The translations under genes were made by a program, and so were the position numbers. A model generated the notes under the pieces. It saw only the letters and a list, made by a program, of their open reading frames with translations. It was not told the origin of the DNA and did no database searches. This document shows positions 27,135-34,340 of a stretch of DNA of 64,000 bases, in pieces. Each line of letters starts with the position of its first letter. The stretch's first letter is position 1. The DNA comes from Parachryseolinea silvisoli (lineage in GTDB: Bacteria; Bacteroidota; Bacteroidia; Cytophagales; Cyclobacteriaceae): NCBI RefSeq assembly GCF_021190955.1, contig NZ_JAIOAO010000007.1, positions 186,001-250,000 of the forward strand. The letters are read 5' to 3'.

Positions 27135-28528
27135 ACTTCAGCCTTCGGTGCGGGTTCCAGGATCTTGCTTATCAGCAGCAAGTCAAACTCCGACTGCACA
27201 AAAAACGCCGTCTTCTGGTCCACTACAATGTGGCCCACTTTGCCAGCCACCATCTTGCCGTGCGCGCGGAAGCTATCGACCGTGGCGATCACCACTCCAC
27301 CGGCGCCCTTGTAGAGAGCTTCACGCTCCAGCTTGGTAAACTTTTCCTGATCCAGGATCGGCACCATACCGTGACCGATGTGCTGGTAGTACATGCGGTT
27401 GTCTGGACGTACACTCAACAGCGAGTCGCCTTTGAAGATTGCCAGCGTGTTAACGGCATCGTCAATCACATCCTTTGTCAGGAACGGAAACTCCACCGAC
27501 ACTTGCATGACCGCGCCGGGTTTTATACCCTGCGTTGCCAGCGTGTCCAGTACGTGGCCAAATGTTTTGGTCAGTGATTCGTTTACCCGCGCAAACTCTT
27601 CCGGACGCGGCACGATCTGCAGCTTGGGGTACCGGTTCGCACGGGTTTTGATAAACTCCAATATGTTGTCGTCGGCTGAAGTCACCACCACCCATTGTAC
27701 GCGATCAGAAGCACTTACCTTCTCAATGGTGGCCTCTAGCATGGTCTTACCGTCGTGCTCCAACAGCGGCCAGTTGGTCTTGCCGATCATCGTATTCCGC
27801 ACGGGAATGATCGCCACTGTCTGGGGTGTTTTCAACTGGTATGTTTCGACGTATAGATCTTTGATCTGTTTGCGTGTCGTCAGGATGCGCAGCTCGTTCG
27901 TGGTCAGGTTTTGTCCATGGCGACGATACGAGAACAGCGGTTGCTTGACGTTGGTCACCTTGTGGTGCATGATAAACTTGATCCACAGGTCGTAGCCATC
28001 CTGGCAGGTAAAGCTTTCGTTATAACCACCCAGGTCGCGCAGGAACTCCAGTCTGATCATCGTACAGGCGCCGTGTGCCGGCTGATCGTACAACGATACT
28101 TCCTTTTCAAAGTCGTGACGGCGTTCCTCACCGGTAATTTCGCCGTTGCCATCTACATAGTAATAGTCGGGAAAAACCAGGCCAAGCTCAGGGTCGCTCT
28201 CCAGCACGTTGCTCATCGTTTCCAGGGCGTTCGGCTCCAGGAAGTCGTCTGCATCCAACCGCATCAGATATTTACCGTGCGAGGCGCGCATGGCAATATT
28301 GTTGGTCACGTTCAGCCCTTTGTTTTGCTGGTAGATGATACTGATCCCCGGCTGATCGCGGTACTCTTCAATGATATCTTTACTGTTGTCGGTCGAGCCA
28401 TCGTCGATAATCAGCAGCTCGAAATTTTGGAGGGTCTGGTTCAACACACTTTCGATCGACGTACGGATGTACTTCGCGTAGTTGTAGTTGGTGATGTACA
28501 CACTGACCAGGGGCTGTTGCGTATTCAT
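27128..28528 (-). CDS. Fusion of GT2 glycosyltransferase and NeuA-like cytidylyltransferase domain
   Basis: 466 residues. Residues 1-230 are a GT-A family 2 domain: VSVYITNYNYAKYI, DDG at 42-44, DADD at 92-95 (the DXD-type metal site) and QDGYDLW at 176-182. Residues 237-460 resemble an acylneuraminate cytidylyltransferase: VAIIPVRNTMIGKTNWPLL stands at the I-P-A-R-G-G-S-K position, followed by VVVTSADDNIL, SVEFPFL and the C-terminal VVDQKTAFFVQSEFDLLLI. Several usual nucleotide-binding residues are changed, so CTP activation is uncertain. The start overlaps the acetyltransferase stop by 4 nt. A bifunctional enzyme that activates and transfers a ulosonic acid is possible but unproven. Confidence 0.78.
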   Translation of the reverse strand: MNTQQPLVSVYITNYNYAKYIRTSIESVLNQTLQNFELLIIDDGSTDNSKDIIEEYRDQPGISIIYQQNKGLNVTNNIAMRASHGKYLMRLDADDFLEPNALETMSNVLESDPELGLVFPDYYYVDGNGEITGEERRHDFEKEVSLYDQPAHGACTMIRLEFLRDLGGYNESFTCQDGYDLWIKFIMHHKVTNVKQPLFSYRRHGQNLTTNELRILTTRKQIKDLYVETYQLKTPQTVAIIPVRNTMIGKTNWPLLEHDGKTMLEATIEKVSASDRVQWVVVTSADDNILEFIKTRANRYPKLQIVPRPEEFARVNESLTKTFGHVLDTLATQGIKPGAVMQVSVEFPFLTKDVIDDAVNTLAIFKGDSLLSVRPDNRMYYQHIGHGMVPILDQEKFTKLEREALYKGAGGVVIATVDSFRAHGKMVAGKVGHIVVDQKTAFFVQSEFDLLLISKILEPAPKAEVW

Positions 28529-29151
28529 AGTCTTTCTTTTAGCGGTTTGGCAGGAATACCTGCCACTACCTGGTAGGCATCCACATTTTTGGTGACCACG
28601 GCGTTGCTTCCCACAACACCGCCCTGAGCAATCGTCACACCGGGCAACACCACCACGTGCGTGCCCAGCCAGGTATCGTCGGCCAACTGCACGGGCGCAT
28701 GTTCATAGCCCTGATCTTGTACAGACTGGTCACGGGCTGCATATCCATGCATGCTGGTTTGGAGATAAACAAAGCCCGAGATAAGGGCTTTTTTGCCGAC
28801 GGTGATCGAGTCACCGCCGTTCAGAACGGTGTACAACCCGATGCGAGCACCAGCCTGAATGTCGATGCGGGCTTTGTTGGCCGCCAGCAGGCGTACCCCC
28901 CGGTCGATGCGGGTCTTGTCGCCAATCAGCACCTCTGATTGACCGTGGGCGCGAATCTCGACATTGCGGCGAAATTCGACGTTGTCGCCAATTCGCACAC
29001 GGCAATTTTTATCGACAATGATGCGGGGTACAGAATCTGTGCTAAACCCTTTCCCAATAGACACACGTCCCCCCGCGTAAACGATGCGGGTCAACAGCGC
29101 GTTCCATTTAGGAACAAAATGGCGCAGATAATATTGTGAAAACACAAGCAT
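28525..29151 (-). CDS. Hexapeptide-repeat acyltransferase
   Basis: 208 residues dominated by left-handed beta-helix repeats (VRIGDNVEFRRNVEIRA ... ARIGLYTVLNGGDSITVG). It closes with TWLGTHVVVLPGVTIAQGGVVGSNAVV and the VVAGIPAKPLKER tail of the CysE/LacA/WbbJ group. It probably O-acetylates a sugar with acetyl-CoA. Its ATG shares one base with the NeuB-like stop codon (TAATG), tying its translation to the nonulosonate genes. It may modify that acid. Confidence 0.82.
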   Translation of the reverse strand: MLVFSQYYLRHFVPKWNALLTRIVYAGGRVSIGKGFSTDSVPRIIVDKNCRVRIGDNVEFRRNVEIRAHGQSEVLIGDKTRIDRGVRLLAANKARIDIQAGARIGLYTVLNGGDSITVGKKALISGFVYLQTSMHGYAARDQSVQDQGYEHAPVQLADDTWLGTHVVVLPGVTIAQGGVVGSNAVVTKNVDAYQVVAGIPAKPLKERL

Positions 29152-30173
29152 TACTCCTGTATAAAATCGTTCCAGCTTAGCTTCTGATGCATTTTCAGGT
29201 CGTGCTTGGCCTTTTTGCCAATCACCTGATCGTATTCCCGGGCATCGATGCCGTGGTTGGGCCTTAATACCGTCAGATTGTCCGGAGTAATCACCTCACC
29301 TGCCTTAATATCGCGTAGCGGATACACGGCCCTGCGGAACGAGATTTCATGTTTGTGTTCCAGTTCAATTTGTACCGGACGCTTTTCAGCTTCGCCTTGA
29401 TACTGGTAGATCAGCTTGATCTCCGCAATCAATTCCTTGATCTCGGCGGGCGTCAGTGAGACCTTATGGTCGCGGAACACCTTGCCTTCCCGGTTGTCGG
29501 TAAAGTGAAATTCCAGCACCTCCGCCCCCATGGCTACAGCATAATACAAGGCTTTGCTGCCCTCGGTGTGGTCGGAATATCCTACGGTAAGGCCCGTCAG
29601 CTCTTTCAGGCGCTTCATGACGTGCAGGTTAGAATCGCTGGGGTTAATGGGGTACATGCTGGTACACTGCAATACCGCCAGCATGTCTTTTGAAGTATAA
29701 ACAGGGTTGATCGACTGAATGTAACGAACGGTGTCCACGACCTCTTGTTCCGTCGAAAGACCGGTCGATACGATCATTGGCTTGCCCCTTTCCGCGGTCT
29801 TCGCCAATACGGGGTATGCCGTCAGGTCGCCGCTGCCAATTTTGTACAGCGTGATGTATTTATCCAGCCATTCCATGGCATCGATATCCCACACCGAAGA
29901 CGTGTAGAGTATACCCGCCTCCTTCACCATTTCGGCCAGGTATATATGCTGCTCCTTGGTCAGCTCGAATTTTTTAAAGTGCTTGTTGCGGTCCGGGCTC
30001 TCCAGGCTCGACACCAGCGTGTCGCCGGTATAGATCTGAAACTTTACGTAGTCTACGCCCGAGTCAATAGCCATCTGAGCCAGTTGCTTGGCATAGTCAA
30101 AGTTACCTTCATGATTGCCACCGATTTCAGCAATCAGCAACGGGCCGTATTTTCCTTTGAATGGATTATGCAT
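29151..30173 (-). CDS. NeuB/SpsE-family N-acetylneuraminate synthase-like enzyme
   Basis: 340 residues with the full two-domain layout. The TIM-barrel synthase domain (1-270) has LIAEIGGNHEG, VKFQIY (43-48), YKIGSGDL, IVSTGLS and YSDHTEG. The C-terminal SAF/antifreeze-like domain (about 280-340) has RAVYPLRDIKAGEVIT. His202 (SDHTEG) and His223 correspond to the metal ligands of meningococcal NeuB. The family's EKHFT is EFHFT here, with Phe222 for the usual Lys. These enzymes condense phosphoenolpyruvate with a hexosamine to give a nine-carbon acid. The SpsF-like gene overlaps it by 8 nt. No NeuC, PseB or LegB-like gene is present, so the precursor must come from elsewhere or be unusual. Confidence 0.9.
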   Translation of the reverse strand: MHNPFKGKYGPLLIAEIGGNHEGNFDYAKQLAQMAIDSGVDYVKFQIYTGDTLVSSLESPDRNKHFKKFELTKEQHIYLAEMVKEAGILYTSSVWDIDAMEWLDKYITLYKIGSGDLTAYPVLAKTAERGKPMIVSTGLSTEQEVVDTVRYIQSINPVYTSKDMLAVLQCTSMYPINPSDSNLHVMKRLKELTGLTVGYSDHTEGSKALYYAVAMGAEVLEFHFTDNREGKVFRDHKVSLTPAEIKELIAEIKLIYQYQGEAEKRPVQIELEHKHEISFRRAVYPLRDIKAGEVITPDNLTVLRPNHGIDAREYDQVIGKKAKHDLKMHQKLSWNDFIQE

Positions 30174-30864
30174 GTTTGATCTCGTTAATTATAGTCAGGA
30201 TATCTTTCATGTTGTACGTCCAGTGTGGCGCTGTGAACTGCTGCATGATCTGTAGCGTGCGGTCCCAATCCTCCTGGGTATCCAACGCCAGCTGAATACC
30301 GGAAGCCTCCGGCAGCGACTCGTTCAAGTAATAAAAGTACGTCCGGCCCACATCGTGCTCGTACAGATACAGGGTGACGTGCTCGCGGTATTGTGGCGAG
30401 GCAAAAATCGTGGACAACAACGATGCATAGTGCTTCACACGTACGATCTCCACACTCATGCCCTTGGGAAACGTTCTTCCTTTGACGTTGCTGACAAAGT
30501 CGTATTGACCAGTCTCCGCCAGCGCAATCATTTCGCGCAGCACCTCCGTGTCAACAAATATATTATCACCGTTTATGCGCGTGGCATACTCCCACCCTAG
30601 TGCGGCAGCGGCTTCGTAAAACCGCTGCGCCACATTCTCAAGCGAGCCGCGATAACACTTCATGCCAGACGCTTTTGCAAAGGTCGCGATGGGATCATCA
30701 GATGCTTCTTCCGACGTCGCCAATACAATATTTTCAGCCGGCACTACTTGCAGCAGGCGCTCCAGGATATAGGTCAGGATCACCTTTCCGAGCATGGGCC
30801 GCAGCGCCTTACCCGGAAGGCGGGAGGAATTGTAACGTGATAAAATAACAATGCCTGTACGCAT
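30166..30864 (-). CDS. SpsF-like cytidylyltransferase
   Basis: 232 residues. The N-terminal GIVILSRYNSSRLPGKAL (4-21) is the S-S-R-L-P-G-K signature of SpsF-type nucleotidyltransferases. NIVLATSEEASDDPI, CYRGSLENVAQRFYEAA and ATRINGDNIFVD complete the pattern, including the G-D metal site. In Bacillus spore-coat loci SpsF is encoded next to the NeuB-like SpsE, the same pairing as here, where the two genes overlap by 8 nt. It probably makes the CMP-activated form of the acid made by the NeuB-like enzyme. Confidence 0.88.
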   Translation of the reverse strand: MRTGIVILSRYNSSRLPGKALRPMLGKVILTYILERLLQVVPAENIVLATSEEASDDPIATFAKASGMKCYRGSLENVAQRFYEAAAALGWEYATRINGDNIFVDTEVLREMIALAETGQYDFVSNVKGRTFPKGMSVEIVRVKHYASLLSTIFASPQYREHVTLYLYEHDVGRTYFYYLNESLPEASGIQLALDTQEDWDRTLQIMQQFTAPHWTYNMKDILTIINEIKHA

Positions 30865-30888
30865 ATGTATAGCGATGGTATAAATAGG

Positions 30889-31923
30889 TTATGCAGGTCT
30901 GGCGAAGGCACGTGCCTTCTTCATAAAAAACTTCTCGAATTTCTCGTAAGAAATATAACTGAGGATCAGCGTGATGACGATCGAGCCCACCATCAGCCCA
31001 ATCCCTTTCGGCTGTTCTATAACCCTACCCAATGCCTTTCCGCAAACGTTGTATACCAGCGGATGCAACAGATAGATGGAATAGCTGGATTCTCCGAAGA
31101 CAGAGAGGGGCTTGTCGAGGATGGCTGGAACCTCTACCTGTAATTTAAAAAAGCCAAAACAGATAAAGAAGCATGCCACTGTAAACACCACCCGGTTGTA
31201 TCCCGTAACCAGCTGGATACGGTCACCCTCTACGGGGTAAAAACAAAAGAGCGCCAGCCCCGCGACAACCAGCAGTGCACAGACGATGTTTGGCACCGGG
31301 GTGTTGGAAAACAGGTAGCCAATCAGATACCCTCCCAGGAACAGAAACACCTGGTTCAACGGATTGGTGTAGTCATACCATTGGCTCGTCAACGACTGAT
31401 CTGGGGTTAATGTATAAAATGCAAAGTATATATACACCGCCAGCAACGCCGCGGAGAAGATCCAAAAGATCACGGGCCGGTGTTTGCTGAAGTAGATAAA
31501 AAACGGAAAGAACGCATAAAACACCAGTTCGTTGCCGATAGACCATACGCCTCTTCCGATAGCAGCGTCCCATTTCACGAAACCGAAAAGGCCCGTCAGA
31601 TTCAGGAAGATTTTCGATACCGCCGGAACCTTCGTGCTCAGCACGATGGTAGCAATGATCACCACCCATAGCAGGGGATAAATGCGGAAGAAACGTTTAA
31701 GATAAAAGTCTTGAATGTCATCCCGCGAGGGTCGCATCTTCTTGAAATAGACGTAGTAAAGCGTCAGACCGCTCAGTACATAGAAGATGGAGACGCCGTA
31801 AACGCCCAGCCGACCCGTGAAGGACTCCGACTCATAGTCACCAAACACCCCGGACATGTAATGGTACAGCATGATTCCGATTGCGGCAAGGCCACGCAGG
31901 TAGTCGAGGTTGTGTAATCTCAT
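30889..31923 (-). CDS. Acyltransferase family 3 membrane protein (OafA-like)
   Basis: 344 residues with about ten membrane helices. The N-terminus RLHNLDYLRGLAAIGIMLYHYM (2-23) holds the family motif R-G-x-A-x3-V-x2-H, with His21 as the essential histidine. Related proteins O-acetylate LPS O-antigen or exopolysaccharide in the membrane. Here it is the second membrane acylation system of the locus beside the MBOAT/SGNH pair. It sits 24 nt upstream of the SpsF-like gene and 26 nt after the next acyltransferase gene. Confidence 0.9.
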   Translation of the reverse strand: MRLHNLDYLRGLAAIGIMLYHYMSGVFGDYESESFTGRLGVYGVSIFYVLSGLTLYYVYFKKMRPSRDDIQDFYLKRFFRIYPLLWVVIIATIVLSTKVPAVSKIFLNLTGLFGFVKWDAAIGRGVWSIGNELVFYAFFPFFIYFSKHRPVIFWIFSAALLAVYIYFAFYTLTPDQSLTSQWYDYTNPLNQVFLFLGGYLIGYLFSNTPVPNIVCALLVVAGLALFCFYPVEGDRIQLVTGYNRVVFTVACFFICFGFFKLQVEVPAILDKPLSVFGESSYSIYLLHPLVYNVCGKALGRVIEQPKGIGLMVGSIVITLILSYISYEKFEKFFMKKARAFARPA

Positions 31924-31949
31924 TATGTGCGTATGATTGATTGGTGTTG

Positions 31950-32495
31950 TCAGGTTCTTTCGCCGATCTTTTTTGCAGGGCTTCCACCGTAAATTGCATA
32001 TGGTGCAACGTCCGCGTTTACTACCGAATTTGCCGCAATCACCGCACCGTCGCCGATAGTCACGCCCTTAAGAATCGTCACATTGCTGGCAATCCATACA
32101 TCCCGTCCGATCGTGATTGGAGCCGTTTCGTTGGGCTGCTCGTTAATGCGGCTACCACGAGCCATCTGATGGTTGCTGTCAACCAGGTATACAAATGGGG
32201 CGATGAGGCAGTCATCGCCGATAACAATTTTGGCTGACGCAAATATAAACGTGTGGTATCCTACCGTCGTCCGGTCGCCAATGCTGACGATGGCATTCGC
32301 ATTGCAGCTGCAAATGCGTGCGCCTTCCTTTACCACGACATCGTTGCCCACGGAAATGTTATGCGGATACCGCATGAACTCCACGGACTTGTCGATATGC
32401 ACACGTCGTCCAAGGTGCCCCAGACGGCGGCGCTGCCAGAAGGCCCGCCAGCGATGTCGCCAGGTAAACGTTAAGTGCTTTCTGAGCTGAGACAT
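31950..32495 (-). CDS. Hexapeptide-repeat O-acetyltransferase
   Basis: 181 residues with a basic N-terminus ([20 protein letters not shown]) and then a left-handed beta-helix. [18 protein letters not shown] includes the active-site His of the WcaF/LacA-type group. [23 protein letters not shown] and [13 protein letters not shown] close the helix. It probably acetylates a sugar hydroxyl of the repeat unit. It follows the ABC flippase gene by 9 nt. Confidence 0.86.
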   Translation of the reverse strand: MSQLRKHLTFTWRHRWRAFWQRRRLGHLGRRVHIDKSVEFMRYPHNISVGNDVVVKEGARICSCNANAIVSIGDRTTVGYHTFIFASAKIVIGDDCLIAPFVYLVDSNHQMARGSRINEQPNETAPITIGRDVWIASNVTILKGVTIGDGAVIAANSVVNADVAPYAIYGGSPAKKIGERT

Positions 32496-32504
32496 GTTGT
32501 TCTG

Positions 32505-34316
32505 TTAAAATTCCTGCAGGGATACCATACGCTTGAACGTGCCCGAGCGCTCCGACAATTCGTCAAATGAGCCCACAGCCTCGATACGGCCTTTGCTCAG
32601 CAGAATTACTTTGTCGGCGTTCTTCACCGTAGACAACCGGTGCGCAATCATGACCATGGTATATTGTCCTTTCAGCTGATCGATGTTCTGTTGAATGGCC
32701 CGTTCCGTTTCCGAGTCGAGCGCTGAAGTCGCCTCGTCAAAGAAAAGAAAATCGACCTGTTTGTATAGTTCCCGTGCGATCGAAAGGCGTTGCTTCTGGC
32801 CACCGCTTACCATAATGCCGTTGTTGCCCAACAAAGACGCTTCCTTTTGCGGCATTTCCATCACAAACTCATAGATCGCGGCCTGTTTGAGAACGGCATA
32901 AAAACGGGCGATATGCTCCGGCGTGGGCGAAGCCCACAACGTTACGTTATTGAAAACAGTGTCGTTAAAGATCACAGGATCCTGCGTAATATAGCCGATG
33001 CGCCGCTGAAAAGTACCCCGGTCAAGCGATGCCATCATGTGATCATCCAGCTTGATTTGTCCGCCGTCCGGTAGCATCAGCCCTGCGAGCAAATTCATAA
33101 GCGTGGTTTTGCCCGAGCCGCTCTCTCCTACGAGCGCCACCGTTTCGTTTCGGTTTATCTCGAACGACACATCCCGTAAAATCGGCGTATTGCCATAGTA
33201 GAAATCAACATGCTGCACGCTTACCTTGTTGGCAAAACGGCCGAATTTATCTTTGCCTTGTTTGTCCTGGTCCCGTTTCAGCTCACGAGCAAATTCGTTC
33301 ATATTTTCCAGCGATCCCGATACACCCAGGAATGTATTCCAATGATTCTGTACGGCCATCAGGAAGGAAAGCGAGCGATAGAAGAACAATAAGCTCAGCA
33401 CGATCTGACCGAGAGGTTGGTGCATAACATTTACCTGCAGCATAATAACGGAAATCACGACGGCGATGACCACGGGTTCCCGCAGTGACTGGAGCGCTGA
33501 TGACAACATTCCCATCTTGCGGGCGTGTTGCTCGATCTGCAGAATGGTTAGTTTCAGTTTCTTGCCGTACAACGGCAGGTATCCGGTCGCCTTCAGGTAT
33601 TTAAAGAACGCCACCTTCTGGATCAACAGCCCCTGAAAGCCGTGGTTCTTTTTCGTTAGCTCACGCGAAAGTTTTTTGGTTGTCGCGTAAATGCGTTTGT
33701 AAATAAAGTTTGTCAGGCCTCCACCGACCGCTACCATCAGGGTAAACTGCGGGTTGGCCATAAACGCCATGACTATGTATACAAACACCAGCACACCAAA
33801 TTGTATGGACGAAAAATACGACCGGTAAGCCGTCACCACCCGTTCCACCTCGGCGCTAAAGGTATTCTGAATACGACCGGAGTCCGCCAACACAAAAGCC
33901 TTGTAACTATACCCTGACAAGAGGTCGATGTTGGAAAAGCGCAAACGCTTGATAAAATACCGCTGGTTCATCACACGGTTGTATCCCTCGAGAAAGCGAA
34001 AGAAACCTTTTAACATAAAGAAGACCAGCATCATCACCAATACGCCGGTGAGCGTAAACGGCAAGCCAATCTTTTCCATTCCGGTGACAATAAAGGACAA
34101 TCCCCCCATGCCCTCGGCCTCGTATGTTGCGTCGGCAGCGCCTCCATCTACCTTCTGCATCAGCGGTAGAAACATTGCCAGACCAAAACCATCAAGCACC
34201 CCCACCAGCAAGCTGAAGAGCAGCGCAAAAAATATCCTGTACCGTAGGAATTGATAAAAGAAGAAAAACGAACTGAAGTTACGTTTAAGGACTGATTTTA
34301 CGCCCGCCAAATTCAT
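32505..34316 (-). CDS. ABC transporter, fused permease and ATPase (MsbA/PglK-like flippase)
   Basis: 603 residues. The membrane domain (1-330) has six helices. The ATPase domain (about 365-603) has Walker A GESGSGKT (397-404), the signature VSGGQKQRLS, Walker B FLFFDEATSAL and the H-loop MIAHRLSTV, all intact. PglK-type proteins flip lipid-linked oligosaccharides made by PglC/PglA-like enzymes. The presence of those relatives and the absence of a Wzx gene in the locus make this the best flippase candidate. Lipid A export (MsbA) is less likely in this context. It lies between the Wzc-like gene and an acetyltransferase gene. Confidence 0.88.
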   Translation of the reverse strand: MNLAGVKSVLKRNFSSFFFFYQFLRYRIFFALLFSLLVGVLDGFGLAMFLPLMQKVDGGAADATYEAEGMGGLSFIVTGMEKIGLPFTLTGVLVMMLVFFMLKGFFRFLEGYNRVMNQRYFIKRLRFSNIDLLSGYSYKAFVLADSGRIQNTFSAEVERVVTAYRSYFSSIQFGVLVFVYIVMAFMANPQFTLMVAVGGGLTNFIYKRIYATTKKLSRELTKKNHGFQGLLIQKVAFFKYLKATGYLPLYGKKLKLTILQIEQHARKMGMLSSALQSLREPVVIAVVISVIMLQVNVMHQPLGQIVLSLLFFYRSLSFLMAVQNHWNTFLGVSGSLENMNEFARELKRDQDKQGKDKFGRFANKVSVQHVDFYYGNTPILRDVSFEINRNETVALVGESGSGKTTLMNLLAGLMLPDGGQIKLDDHMMASLDRGTFQRRIGYITQDPVIFNDTVFNNVTLWASPTPEHIARFYAVLKQAAIYEFVMEMPQKEASLLGNNGIMVSGGQKQRLSIARELYKQVDFLFFDEATSALDSETERAIQQNIDQLKGQYTMVMIAHRLSTVKNADKVILLSKGRIEAVGSFDELSERSGTFKRMVSLQEF

Positions 34317-34340
34317 GTGCCTCTAGTTGTAGTCGCTTAA

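Noticed and set aside
32505-34316. Calling the ABC protein MsbA for lipid A export
   Set aside because: Its place inside a locus with PglC-, PglA- and PglD-like genes and no Wzx favours a glycan flippase; sequence alone does not separate the two.
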